Positions 51,417 to 60,091 of a DNA stretch of 64,000 nt are shown piece by piece (within the stretch, counting starts at the first letter, position 1; each line of letters begins with the position of its first letter). A program made the position numbers and the translations under genes. The notes beneath the pieces were generated by a model. The model had not been told where the DNA came from. It ran no database searches and worked only from the letters and a program-made list of their open reading frames with translations. Origin of the DNA: UBA1535 sp002323775. Lineage in GTDB: Bacteria; Bacillota; Clostridia; Tissierellales; Sedimentibacteraceae. The stretch is from NCBI GenBank assembly GCA_031993545.1, contig DAMAHZ010000004.1, positions 25,486 to 89,485 of the forward strand, in the 5' to 3' direction.

Positions 51417-51449
51417 AAGCTGTAAAGTTTAAAATAAATGGAGGTCATT

Positions 51450-52250
51450 ATGAATATATATAAACATGAATTAAAAATTGGTTTAAAACCATTTATATTT
51501 TGGACTATTGGATTAGTATTTCTATTAGTTGTAGGCATGACAAAGTTTTTAGGTGTTAAAGAGGCAACAGGTAATGAAATGACACTTATTTTAGAAAAAA
51601 TGCCTAAGGTACTATTGATAGTGTTCGGAATGGGCGATGTAGATGTGTTAACTTCCGGAGGATTTTATTCGACACTTGAAAATTTCGTTACTATATGTAC
51701 TGTAATTTATGCTATTAATTTAGGCTCAAATTCAGTATCGAGAGAAAGTATAGATGAAACATATGAGTTTGTATTTACAAAACCTTGTTCTCGTTCATAT
51801 ATACTATTTAATAAAATCTTGGCTGCTTTTACTTATCTATTTATGTTTTGCATATTGAATTTAATTTTTTCTTATATATCATTTATAATTTATGATATTG
51901 ATAATACAATTGCAAAAGAAATGATTTTATTTGCCATATCAAATACATTAGTAGGAACATTATTTTTTACTATTTCGATATTTTTAGCTGCATTTGCAAG
52001 TAAAATTGAAAAAGGAATAAGTAATAGTTATAAAGTATTTTTGATAACATATATAGCTTCGGTTTTATATGATATTTTTAACTGGTCAACATTAACTAAA
52101 ATACTCATCCCATTTAAGTATTTCAAAGCAACTGATTTATTGGCAGGAAATCTTAATGTTTCATTTGTTATAATAAGTTTAGTATTTAGCTTAATAGCAT
52201 TAGGCTTAGCATTTAGATATTTTGAAAAACGAGACTTAAATGCTGTTTAA
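51450..52250 (+). CDS. ABC-2 type permease (second)
   Basis: A second six-helix permease of 266 aa with the corresponding loop SRESIDETYEFVFTKPCSRSYILFNKIL. ATG 51450 follows GGAGGT; the ATG at 51438 lies inside that site. Last gene of the LytTR-DUF3021-ABC operon. Substrate unknown; a self-protection or peptide export role is plausible from the LytTR context. Confidence 0.85.
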   Translation: MNIYKHELKIGLKPFIFWTIGLVFLLVVGMTKFLGVKEATGNEMTLILEKMPKVLLIVFGMGDVDVLTSGGFYSTLENFVTICTVIYAINLGSNSVSRESIDETYEFVFTKPCSRSYILFNKILAAFTYLFMFCILNLIFSYISFIIYDIDNTIAKEMILFAISNTLVGTLFFTISIFLAAFASKIEKGISNSYKVFLITYIASVLYDIFNWSTLTKILIPFKYFKATDLLAGNLNVSFVIISLVFSLIALGLAFRYFEKRDLNAV

Positions 52251-52274
52251 TAAATAATCCTATGAACATTACCC

Positions 52275-52303
52275 TTGACACCTAAAAAAATAGGTGCTAT
52301 AAT
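52275..52303 (+). promoter_or_regulatory. Consensus promoter of the thi operon
   Basis: TTGACA at 52275-52280 and TATAAT at 52298-52303 match consensus exactly with 17-bp spacing. The spacer contains an inverted repeat CACCTA-n6-TAGGTG (52279-52296), so RNA polymerase access could be blocked by a dimeric protein. The TPP riboswitch begins a few bases after the expected start. Confidence 0.85.
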
Positions 52304-52311
52304 AAAGTCGT

Positions 52312-52391
52312 TCGGGAGCTTGTGTTACAGGCTGAGAGGAAGATAAAATCTTCGACCGTACCTGATTTGGGTAATGCCAACGTAGGGAATT
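52312..52391 (+). ncRNA. TPP riboswitch (THI element)
   Basis: The conserved aptamer segments occur in order: GGGAGCTTGTG, CTGAGAGGAAG, the variable P3 part GATAAAATCTTC, GACCGTACCTGATTTGGGTAATGCCAACGTAGGGA in pieces at 52354-52388. It binds thiamine diphosphate and lies upstream of thiC. The expression platform is the terminator that follows at 52404-52433. Confidence 0.95.
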
Positions 52392-52403
52392 CGCATTGAT
52401 TTT

Positions 52404-52433
52404 AAAGCGTGTCACGTTGTGGCACGCTTTTTT
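52404..52433 (+). terminator. Riboswitch-controlled terminator
   Basis: AGCGTGTCAC-gtt-GTGGCACGCT is a 10-bp stem with one T-G pair and six T downstream. Placed 13 nt after the aptamer, it would end transcription when TPP is bound. Confidence 0.88.
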
Positions 52434-52518
52434 CTTATTCTTATGTTTAGAAGAAAAATGCAATTTCTCTTGTTTGCATTAGTAGAGTAAAAGCAAAATT
52501 AAGAGAAAAGAGGAAATT

Positions 52519-53823
52519 ATGAATTACAGTACACAAATGGAAGCAGGAAAGTTAGGAATAATAACTCCTGAAATGAAAATTGTAGCAGAAAAGGAAAACA
52601 TCGATGTAGAAATTATTCGCAATAGAGTGGCAAAAGGTACGATTGCAATACCTGCAAATAAAAATCATAAGTCTCTAAGCCCAGAGGGAATTGGAGAGGG
52701 CTTGAAAACTAAAATTAATGTTAATCTTGGAGTATCGGGCGACTGCGCTGATTATACGGATGAATTTGAAAAGGTAAACCTTGCCTTGAAATTCGGGGCG
52801 GAAGCAATTATGGACTTGAGTAATTATGGTAAGACCAACACTTTCCGTACACAGCTTTTGGAGAAATCGCATGCTATGGTCGGCACTGTTCCAATGTATG
52901 ATGCTATTGGTTATTTAGAAAAGGATTTGAAGAAAATCAAGGCAAAAGATTTTCTCAAGGTGATTGAAGCTCATGCTAAAGAGGGTGTTGACTTCATGAC
53001 TATTCATGCTGGGATAAATAGGCATGCAATTTCGAATTTTAAGCAGACAAAGCGTATGACTAATATAGTTTCTCGGGGAGGCTCGCTTGTTTTTGCATGG
53101 ATGGAAATGACAGGGAACGAAAACCCATTTTACGAATTTTACGATGAAATCTTGGATATTCTTTATAAATATGATGTCACAATTAGCTTAGGTGACGCCT
53201 TAAGACCGGGAAGCATTTACGATGCGAGTGATGCGGCACAGATTTCAGAGCTGATTGAACTCGGACATCTCACAAAAAGAGCATGGGAAAAGAATGTGCA
53301 AGTTATGGTCGAGGGACCTGGACATATGGCAATAAATGAAATTGCCGCAAATATGGTTTTGCAAAAAAGACTTTGCCATGGAGCACCGTTCTATGTGCTT
53401 GGTCCGCTTGTCACTGATATTGCTCCAGGGTATGACCATATTACCTCAGCTATCGGAGGTGCAATCGCAGCTGCTAACGGTGCAGATTTTCTATGCTATG
53501 TTACGCCGGCTGAACATTTGCGTCTACCAGATATAAGTGATGTTAAAGAGGGGATAATTGCTTCAAAAATTGCTGCTCATGCGGCTGATATAGCTAAAGG
53601 TATCCCAAACGCACGAGATATTGACAACAAAATGAGCGATGCCCGCAGGAGGATTGATTGGGAAGAAATGTTCAAGCTAGCGATTGACCCGGAAAAGTCT
53701 AAGTCTTATTTTGAGAGCAAGCCTCCGGCAGAACGCCATTCCTGCTCAATGTGCGGAAAAATGTGTGCAATGCGTACGACTAATAAAATTCTCAACAATG
53801 AAACTGTTGAATTTGAGAATTAA
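52519..53823 (+). CDS. thiC: Phosphomethylpyrimidine synthase
   Basis: ThiC is a radical-SAM enzyme converting AIR to HMP phosphate. The 434-aa protein is of the shorter type, with GVSGDCADYTDEFEKVNLALKFGAEAIMDLS, SLGDALRPGSIYDA, VMVEGPGHMA and the C-terminal cluster motif CSMCGKMC, which has three residues between the last two cysteines. First gene of thiCMED, controlled by the TPP riboswitch. Confidence 0.96.
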   Translation: MNYSTQMEAGKLGIITPEMKIVAEKENIDVEIIRNRVAKGTIAIPANKNHKSLSPEGIGEGLKTKINVNLGVSGDCADYTDEFEKVNLALKFGAEAIMDLSNYGKTNTFRTQLLEKSHAMVGTVPMYDAIGYLEKDLKKIKAKDFLKVIEAHAKEGVDFMTIHAGINRHAISNFKQTKRMTNIVSRGGSLVFAWMEMTGNENPFYEFYDEILDILYKYDVTISLGDALRPGSIYDASDAAQISELIELGHLTKRAWEKNVQVMVEGPGHMAINEIAANMVLQKRLCHGAPFYVLGPLVTDIAPGYDHITSAIGGAIAAANGADFLCYVTPAEHLRLPDISDVKEGIIASKIAAHAADIAKGIPNARDIDNKMSDARRRIDWEEMFKLAIDPEKSKSYFESKPPAERHSCSMCGKMCAMRTTNKILNNETVEFEN

Positions 53824-53843
53824 TAAGGATTGTGAGGGATAGT

Positions 53844-54656
53844 ATGAATAAAATTATTGAAAATTTACGTTCTAAAAAGCCTATCATTCACTGTCTGACA
53901 AATTATGTCACAGTAAATGATTGTGCAAATGCCTTGCTTGCTGTAGGCGCTTCACCTATTATGGCAGATGAGCTAGATGAGATGGAGGATATAATTTCCC
54001 TTAGCAGTGGGGTTATTATTAATATTGGCACACTTAATTCGACTAAGGTCAAATCAATGCTTATTGCCGGTCAAACAGCAAACAAGCTAGGTAAACCTGT
54101 TATCCTTGACCCTGTAGGGGTAGGTGCTTCTGAGTTTAGAAAAAATACGGTTAAGCTCTTTCTTGAAAAAATCAAGTTCACGGCTATTAGAGGGAATTTC
54201 TCTGAAATTAGGACGCTTTTTGATTATTCAACCAAGGTTGGCGGTGTTGATGTTAGTGAGGCTGATAAAATCATTGGAAATACAGTTTCCTCAATAGTTG
54301 AAATTGCTTTAACAGTTAGTAAAAATACAGGCGCAGTCATTGCAGTAACTGGCGAAAAGGATGTAATTGCATTTGAAAGTAAATATGCAGTAATATCTAA
54401 CGGTGTAGCTCAAATGGCGGATATCACAGGCACAGGCTGTATGCTTACTGCTGTTTCAGCTGCGTTTTTGTGTTCTGGAGATGCTTTTGATGCAATGGTC
54501 GCAAGTGTTGCTGTTATGGGAATTTGCGGCGAGCGTGCGTATAAAGCAACATCTAATTTAGGAACTGGCAGTATGAGGGTTCAACTGATTGATGAGCTTA
54601 GCAAAATTAATGATTTGACTCTTAAAAAGGAGAGTAAAATTGAGTATAATAAATAG
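53844..54656 (+). CDS. thiM: Hydroxyethylthiazole kinase
   Basis: ThiM phosphorylates the thiazole alcohol for thiamine salvage. The 270-aa protein has IIHCLTNYVTVNDCANALLAVGASPIMAD, VILDPVGVGAS, IRGNFSEI and MADITGTGCMLTAVSAA, all ThiM signatures. ATG 53844 is preceded by GAGGGA. It overlaps thiE by 17 nt. No thiazole synthesis genes (thiG, thiH, thiF, thiS) are in the window, so thiazole may be salvaged. Confidence 0.95.
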   Translation: MNKIIENLRSKKPIIHCLTNYVTVNDCANALLAVGASPIMADELDEMEDIISLSSGVIINIGTLNSTKVKSMLIAGQTANKLGKPVILDPVGVGASEFRKNTVKLFLEKIKFTAIRGNFSEIRTLFDYSTKVGGVDVSEADKIIGNTVSSIVEIALTVSKNTGAVIAVTGEKDVIAFESKYAVISNGVAQMADITGTGCMLTAVSAAFLCSGDAFDAMVASVAVMGICGERAYKATSNLGTGSMRVQLIDELSKINDLTLKKESKIEYNK

Positions 54657-55296
54657 AGAATTATTAAAAAAGTCACTTGAATTGTATCTTGTAACCGACC
54701 GTCATTGGCAAAATGGTGAAACACTTGAGGAACAAGTTGAGCAAGCTATTCTAGGCGGTGTTACACTTATTCAACTGCGTGAAAAGGATTTGTCCTATGA
54801 TGAATTTTTAAAAAGTGCGTTGTCTTTGAAAAAAATCACGGACAAATACAACATTCCGCTGATAATTAATGATAATGTTCAAATTGCCAAGGAATGTGAT
54901 GCTTATGGCGTACATATTGGACAAAGCGACGGTAGTGTATCTAGTGCAAGACAAATTTTAGGGAAAGATAAAATTATTGGTGTTTCCGCTAAAACAGTTG
55001 AAACTGCACAACTTGCAGAGCTTGAAGGCGCTGATTATATAGGTTGTGGGTCGGTATTTCCAACATCAAGTAAGGATGATGTGAGCGTTATTACTCACAA
55101 GCAATTAAGAGCGGTTTGTGATAGCGTTAGTATTCCTGTTGTGGCTATCGGTGGAATTTCTAAAGCTCGGGTTTTGGAGCTAAAAGGAAATAACATATAC
55201 GGAATTGCAGTTATTTCTGCAATTTTAGCTGAAAAAGATAAGCGATTTTCAGCAAGTGAGCTAAAAAAACTAACAAAGGAATTGGTGAAGCAATGA
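54640..55296 (+). CDS. thiE: Thiamine-phosphate synthase
   Basis: ThiE joins HMP diphosphate and thiazole phosphate. The 218-aa TIM-barrel protein has YLVTDRHW, GGVTLIQLREKDLS, IINDNVQIAKECDAYGVHIGQSD and GCGSVFPTSSKDD, with the pyrophosphate-binding VVAIGGIS. The start is TTG 54640, seven bases after AAGGAG, within the end of thiM. It overlaps thiD by 4 nt (ATGA). Confidence 0.95.
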   Translation: MSIINRELLKKSLELYLVTDRHWQNGETLEEQVEQAILGGVTLIQLREKDLSYDEFLKSALSLKKITDKYNIPLIINDNVQIAKECDAYGVHIGQSDGSVSSARQILGKDKIIGVSAKTVETAQLAELEGADYIGCGSVFPTSSKDDVSVITHKQLRAVCDSVSIPVVAIGGISKARVLELKGNNIYGIAVISAILAEKDKRFSASELKKLTKELVKQ

Positions 55297-56075
55297 AAAA
55301 GATTTTGTCAATTGCAGGCTCAGACAGCAGTGGTGGAGCAGGAATTCAAGCAGATATTAAGACCATTACTGCTCATAAAATGTATGCTATGACGGTGATT
55401 ACTGCACTAACTGCACAGAATACAACTGGAGTTTTTGCAGTTGAGGAAACTAGTGCTGAATTTGTTTCACAGCAAATAGATGCGATTTTTAATGATATCT
55501 ATCCTGACTCTGTAAAAATAGGAATGGTTTCTAATGTTGCTATTATTAATGCTATTTCAAATAGTTTGCGAAAGTATAGAGCTAAAAACATAGTTCTTGA
55601 CCCTGTTATGGTGGCTACAAGTGGTGGCAAGCTGATAAGAAATAAGGATGCTTTAAAGGCTTTATGTGAGAATATTTTTCCTCTTGTAACGGTAATTACG
55701 CCAAATATCCCAGAGGCTATTGCATTATCAGGTATAGAAATTATTAACAAGAACGATATGGAGCATGTAGCAAATGTTTTGCACAATAATTATGGTGTTT
55801 CCGTGTTGATTAAGGGAGGCCATCTGGAAAATTATTGTGATGATGTGCTTGTAGAAAATGGTTCAGTACACTGGTTTGAGGGTAAACGAATTGATACGAA
55901 AAACACTCATGGAACAGGTTGTACGCTTTCTTCAGCAATAGCCTGTGGGTTGGCTGAGGGGCTTGATTTACCGCATGCTATCATAAAAGCCAAGGTTTAT
56001 ATAACAGGTGCATTAAAATTCGGTCTTTCGCTCGGACATGGGAACGGACCACTTAATCATTGTTGGAATTTATAG
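55293..56075 (+). CDS. thiD: Hydroxymethylpyrimidine (phospho)kinase
   Basis: ThiD phosphorylates HMP and HMP-P. The 260-aa ribokinase-fold protein has IAGSDSSGGAGIQADIKT, VLDPVMVATSG, TPNIPEAIALSG, VLIKGGH and NTHGTGCTLSSAIACGLA with the anion-hole GTGC and catalytic residues. Last gene of the thi operon; a terminator follows. Confidence 0.95.
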   Translation: MKKILSIAGSDSSGGAGIQADIKTITAHKMYAMTVITALTAQNTTGVFAVEETSAEFVSQQIDAIFNDIYPDSVKIGMVSNVAIINAISNSLRKYRAKNIVLDPVMVATSGGKLIRNKDALKALCENIFPLVTVITPNIPEAIALSGIEIINKNDMEHVANVLHNNYGVSVLIKGGHLENYCDDVLVENGSVHWFEGKRIDTKNTHGTGCTLSSAIACGLAEGLDLPHAIIKAKVYITGALKFGLSLGHGNGPLNHCWNL

Positions 56076-56080
56076 ATTAT

Positions 56081-56136
56081 AAAAGCAGTAGTAACTCTGA
56101 TAACAGCAATTATACAGGAGAGACCACTGCTTTTAA
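56081..56136 (+). terminator. Terminator of the thi operon
   Basis: AAAAGCAGT at 56081-56089 pairs with ACTGCTTTT at 56126-56134 across a 36-nt partly paired loop, then AATTTA. The A/T flanks permit function in both directions, and the next gene is convergent. Confidence 0.65.
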
Positions 56137-56161
56137 TTTAATTATTGTGTATTGAGAATGT

Positions 56162-56683
56162 TTATAGCCTTGGCTGAGCAAAGCCCATTCTACACAAAGA
56201 CCAATTCAATGTAGAGTCTTTCACTTCATCAGCAATTTTCCAAAGATTATCTACAATTCTAATTTCAACGTTTCGATTAATCAACTCCGAAAACAAATCA
56301 TTTAGCTCATATATTGCTTTGGGTATCTGTATTGATTTTGCTATATAATATCCAGCTATATTATCTTGAAGGACAAAATCATCAGTATTAAATTCGTACA
56401 AATATAATGTTGTTGATTTCATAATTTTAAACCACTTGCTTTCAATTATAACTGTATGAGTCATGGTAGGTGATGAAAAGAATTTCTTCATGTCGATTTC
56501 ATTTGTATCTTTGCCAACATGATAAGTAACTCTAGGACAATTTCTTGGTGTTAAAAAGTTAGGCAGACGTGATTCATCAATAGCCCAAACCAATCCAATT
56601 TTCTTATCCAAATCATCTCTATCTGGTATTCTCGGTTCGAATTTACATATATTTGCTTCTTCACTAACATGAAATAATCTCAT
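56162..56683 (-). CDS. DUF6886 family protein
   Basis: The 173-aa protein begins MRLFHVSEEANICKFEPRIP and contains WAIDESRLPNFLTPRNCPRVTYHVG and TLYLYEFNTDDFVLQDNIAGYYIAKS, which match a conserved uncharacterised family (DUF6886) of Firmicutes. No catalytic motif is known. It has an AGGAGGT site and is convergent with the thi operon. Confidence 0.8.
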   Translation of the reverse strand: MRLFHVSEEANICKFEPRIPDRDDLDKKIGLVWAIDESRLPNFLTPRNCPRVTYHVGKDTNEIDMKKFFSSPTMTHTVIIESKWFKIMKSTTLYLYEFNTDDFVLQDNIAGYYIAKSIQIPKAIYELNDLFSELINRNVEIRIVDNLWKIADEVKDSTLNWSLCRMGFAQPRL

Positions 56684-56739
56684 ACTATGTACCTCCTAGG
56701 TAAAATACAAATTTGTTTATCAAATGTAAAAGATAATTA

Positions 56740-57675
56740 CTATAACTTCAGGCTTTTGTAGTATGGTCGTGCAACAGTTTCATAATATTGCTTTCCTTGT
56801 GGGTTTATTATTTCCCATGCTTGTATATAAGAACTTGGCAAATCAGGAATCCAATACTTCGAGGGGAAATTAATCGACCTTTTTGGAGTATTAACATCCA
56901 ATAAAACTTCTGAAATCACAAAGCCTTCGCCTTCGAAAAAGTGTTTTCTTGTTAGCACATGACCGTTAGCATCTACAATTTGAGCTGCACCTACAAATTG
57001 TCTTGTTTGTATTTTATCAGCCATTGGAAAATTATATGCCTGCACTTTACCGCAATGATTTGCATGAATAATCGGCACATCTAATAATTTTGCAAATGTG
57101 ACAGGTGTTTCAAGTGCAAGGTTTTGATTATATTGACGCAGTGATTCTCTTTCAGGTGGTGCATCTATTGGTAAATCCCACCAGCAGGAACCAGACAAAA
57201 CAAGGTCAACCTTGCCAGCAATCCGCTTTAAAGTATCATACCGAATCATTTCCCAACACAAAGCGACTCCAAAGCTTCCAATCGGTGTAACCAACACATT
57301 ATTTTCATCTCCGTTTGTATAATAGCAGTTTTCAAATTGCGTCGGAATGTCCTTTTTGTGTTCAAAGATTTCTCCGCTCGGAAAGACAAGATTAAATAAA
57401 TTAAATGCGTCTTTTCCGTCAAAAGCAATATAAGATCCTCCTATAATCACCTTGTATTCAGATGCTAATTTTTTTAGCCATTCCTGTACATACTTGCTCT
57501 GTATAGCAACATTCAGCATTTGCTCAGAAAAACCTATGGCTGATGTGAAAAATTCAGGTAACAAAATGAGTTCAGCACCTGACAAAGCTGCCTGCCTGAC
57601 ATATTTTTCAGACTGTATCAAATTTGATTTTATATTCGCAAAATTTGCATTTAATTGAATAGCTGCTATTTTCAC
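56740..57675 (-). CDS. Carbon-nitrogen (nitrilase family) hydrolase
   Basis: The 311-aa protein has the Glu-Lys-Cys triad of nitrilase-fold amidohydrolases: LLPEFFTS (Glu), EHKKDIPTQ (Lys) and VALCWEMIRYD (Cys). The GTG 57675 start has GGCGGTGAG upstream and gives the standard N-terminus VKIAAIQLNANF; the longer frame to 57705 adds unlike residues. Substrate is unknown; it is larger than omega-amidases and closer to plant-type nitrilase relatives. Confidence 0.85.
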   Translation of the reverse strand: MKIAAIQLNANFANIKSNLIQSEKYVRQAALSGAELILLPEFFTSAIGFSEQMLNVAIQSKYVQEWLKKLASEYKVIIGGSYIAFDGKDAFNLFNLVFPSGEIFEHKKDIPTQFENCYYTNGDENNVLVTPIGSFGVALCWEMIRYDTLKRIAGKVDLVLSGSCWWDLPIDAPPERESLRQYNQNLALETPVTFAKLLDVPIIHANHCGKVQAYNFPMADKIQTRQFVGAAQIVDANGHVLTRKHFFEGEGFVISEVLLDVNTPKRSINFPSKYWIPDLPSSYIQAWEIINPQGKQYYETVARPYYKSLKL

Positions 57676-57880
57676 AAGCTCACCGCCTAATATAAATTTT
57701 CTCATCGAGCATAAAATTTAACTACTACTATACCAAAAATATTTTGCTCGGTAATATTAATATGAAAATTCTACCATAATAAAACAAGATGTGCAACTGC
57801 AAAATTGTGAGTTTATGAATATTATTGTACAACCTTATATAAAAATTACTATCATAAAATATCTAAAACATAAAAATTAG

Positions 57881-57924
57881 TAGATAATTTATAATTGACA
57901 AGATTATCTATAAAACATTATAAT
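57881..57924 (+). promoter_or_regulatory. Consensus promoter with flanking inverted repeat
   Basis: TTGACA at 57895-57900 and TATAAT at 57919-57924 are 18 bp apart, before the ribosomal protection gene. TAGATAAT at 57881-57888 and ATTATCTA at 57903-57910 form a perfect inverted pair around the -35 box, a plausible operator. Confidence 0.75.
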
Positions 57925-57970
57925 AAACTAAAAAGTATGGCATAGACAAATTGAAATTTAGAGGTAATTT

Positions 57971-59980
57971 ATGAATAAAACAATAGGTATTGTTGCTCAT
58001 GTTGATGCGGGCAAGACTACCTTAACAGAACAAATGCTTTATATTACAAATACTATCAAGCAAGCAGGGAGAGTTGATTCCAAAAATACAGTCCTTGATT
58101 ACCATTCTATTGAAAAAGAACGAGGAATTACTGTTTTTTCAGATCAAGCATCTTTTAGATATAAGGATTCGACAATACATATAATCGATACCCCTGGGCA
58201 TGCAGATTTTTCCTCAGAAATGGAACGAGCCTTAAAAATACTAGATTGTGCAGTAATAATTCTGTCTGCTGTAGAGGGTATACAAGGACATACAGAAACC
58301 GTATGGAAATTGCTTAGACAATATGGTATTCCCACAATATTTTTTATTAACAAGCTCGATAGGCAAGGGGCAAACTTTAATAAAATATGTGAAGATATAG
58401 TTGTCAATCTTACAAAAGACTTATGTATTTTTTCGAAACCAAGTACCCATGAAGACTTTTCATCTGTTATTACTCTATTTGATGATAGAAGTTTTCACAG
58501 CGAGGTAACAGAATTTTTATCAGAGCGTGATGATGTACTTTTAGAAAAATATCTAAATGATGAAAACATATCATATACAGAGCTTAAAGAAAGTCTAAAA
58601 AAACAATTTTTATCCTGCGGTATATTTCCATGCCTGTGTGGTTCAGGGCTTAAAAATATTGGTATAGGCAACCTACTTGATTTTATAAATTCATTTGTTT
58701 ATACAAATTATTCTAGCGATGATGAATTTGGAGCATTGGTTTACAAAATAAAGCATGATGAGAATAATAATAAACTAACATATATTAAAGTAAATTCTGG
58801 TACTGTAAAAACGAGAGATATAATTTATCACAGAGCATCTGAAGATATTGAAGTTACCCAAGAAAAAATTAATCAAATAAAAGTAAGTAATGGAAATTAT
58901 CTTTCGTCTGTTTCTTCTATTTCTGCTGGTGAATATGGTGTTCTAGTGGGTATAAATAATTCTTATGTTGGAGAAGGATTAGGAAAATGCGAGGATTATA
59001 TTGATTTTTCTATTAAACCCGTCCTTCAATCCATAGTAAAATATGCTCCAGCTCTCAACCCAAAAGAAGTGTTAAATATTTTTCAGATTCTTAATGCGGA
59101 GGATCCTTCTTTAGGAGTAGAATGNNNNNNNNNNGAATGGAATAGCACCTTGGGACAACTCCAAATTAATGTAATGGGTGTTATACAGCTTGAGGTTCTA
59201 AATCATCAGGTATTAGAGAGATTTAATTTACAAGTTGATTTTGAAGAACCAGAAGTATTGTATAAAGAAACAATAAAGACTGAAACAACAGGCTTTGGTC
59301 ATTTTGAACCATACAGACACTATGCTGAGGTAAAATTAAGGATGATTCCAGCAAAAAGAAATTCTGGTATAACTTATTCAAGTAGCTTAAATCATGATAT
59401 ACTTCATTATAGGTGGCAAAAAACAATATTAAAGTTAATTAATCCTGCATGCAAAAAAGGAATTTTAACAGGCTCTCTTGTAACAGATATACACTTTGAA
59501 CTAATAAAGGGTTCCGCTTACCAAGAGTATACTGTTGGAGGTGACTTTGCTCAAGCAGTTACAAGAGCTATAAGGCAAGGACTTGAAAGCACAGAAAATA
59601 TACTGTTAGAGCCTTACTATAAGTTTAAAATTACAGTAAATCAAGATTTATGTGGAAGGGTAATGAATGATATTACTAAAATGTACGGAACTTTCGATGC
59701 ACCTATTACCATAGGAAATAATTCTATAATAAACGGAAGAATTCCAGTTGCATCCTCCATGAATTACGCAAAGGACTTGCTATCTTTTAGTAAAGGTAAA
59801 GGAAATATTTCATTTTTGTTCGATGGATACGATGTTTGTCACAACACAGATGAGATAATAAAAAAATATAACTACGACAGTTCTTCAGACCCTGAATTTA
59901 CATCAAATTCTGTATATTGTGGAAAAGGAATTGTATACTCAGTACTCGGATATGAAGCTGAAAACCATAGGCGAGGATAA
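57971..59980 (+). CDS. Tet(M)-like ribosomal protection GTPase (spans a 10-N run)
   Basis: EF-G-like GTPase of the tetracycline ribosomal protection family. G1 AHVDAGKTTL (residues 9-18), ERGITVFSDQASF, G3 DTPGHADF and G4 NKLDRQGANF are present, followed by domains II-V with QLEVL and QEYTVGGDFAQAVTRAIRQG. Length is about 664 aa, slightly longer than Tet(M). A 10-N run at 59125-59134 is flanked by GAATG on both sides; collapsing that overlap gives LGVEWNSTLGQLQ, as expected for the family. Whether it confers tetracycline resistance or has another ribosome role is unknown. Confidence 0.87.
   Translation: MNKTIGIVAHVDAGKTTLTEQMLYITNTIKQAGRVDSKNTVLDYHSIEKERGITVFSDQASFRYKDSTIHIIDTPGHADFSSEMERALKILDCAVIILSAVEGIQGHTETVWKLLRQYGIPTIFFINKLDRQGANFNKICEDIVVNLTKDLCIFSKPSTHEDFSSVITLFDDRSFHSEVTEFLSERDDVLLEKYLNDENISYTELKESLKKQFLSCGIFPCLCGSGLKNIGIGNLLDFINSFVYTNYSSDDEFGALVYKIKHDENNNKLTYIKVNSGTVKTRDIIYHRASEDIEVTQEKINQIKVSNGNYLSSVSSISAGEYGVLVGINNSYVGEGLGKCEDYIDFSIKPVLQSIVKYAPALNPKEVLNIFQILNAEDPSLGVEXXXXEWNSTLGQLQINVMGVIQLEVLNHQVLERFNLQVDFEEPEVLYKETIKTETTGFGHFEPYRHYAEVKLRMIPAKRNSGITYSSSLNHDILHYRWQKTILKLINPACKKGILTGSLVTDIHFELIKGSAYQEYTVGGDFAQAVTRAIRQGLESTENILLEPYYKFKITVNQDLCGRVMNDITKMYGTFDAPITIGNNSIINGRIPVASSMNYAKDLLSFSKGKGNISFLFDGYDVCHNTDEIIKKYNYDSSSDPEFTSNSVYCGKGIVYSVLGYEAENHRRG
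59125..59134. other. 10-N assembly gap in ribosomal protection gene
   Basis: Ten N bases join two stretches that both carry GAATG at the junction (59120-59124 and 59135-59139). The true sequence probably has no gap. Confidence 0.9.
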
Positions 59981-60091
59981 TGAAAGTATAGCCTATTTAA
60001 GAAAAAATTTGCATTAAAAAATATAACAACAGCAATTTTTATCAATTCTATAATTTAATAATGTTGTATAATTTATTCAGGTGGTGTTTTT

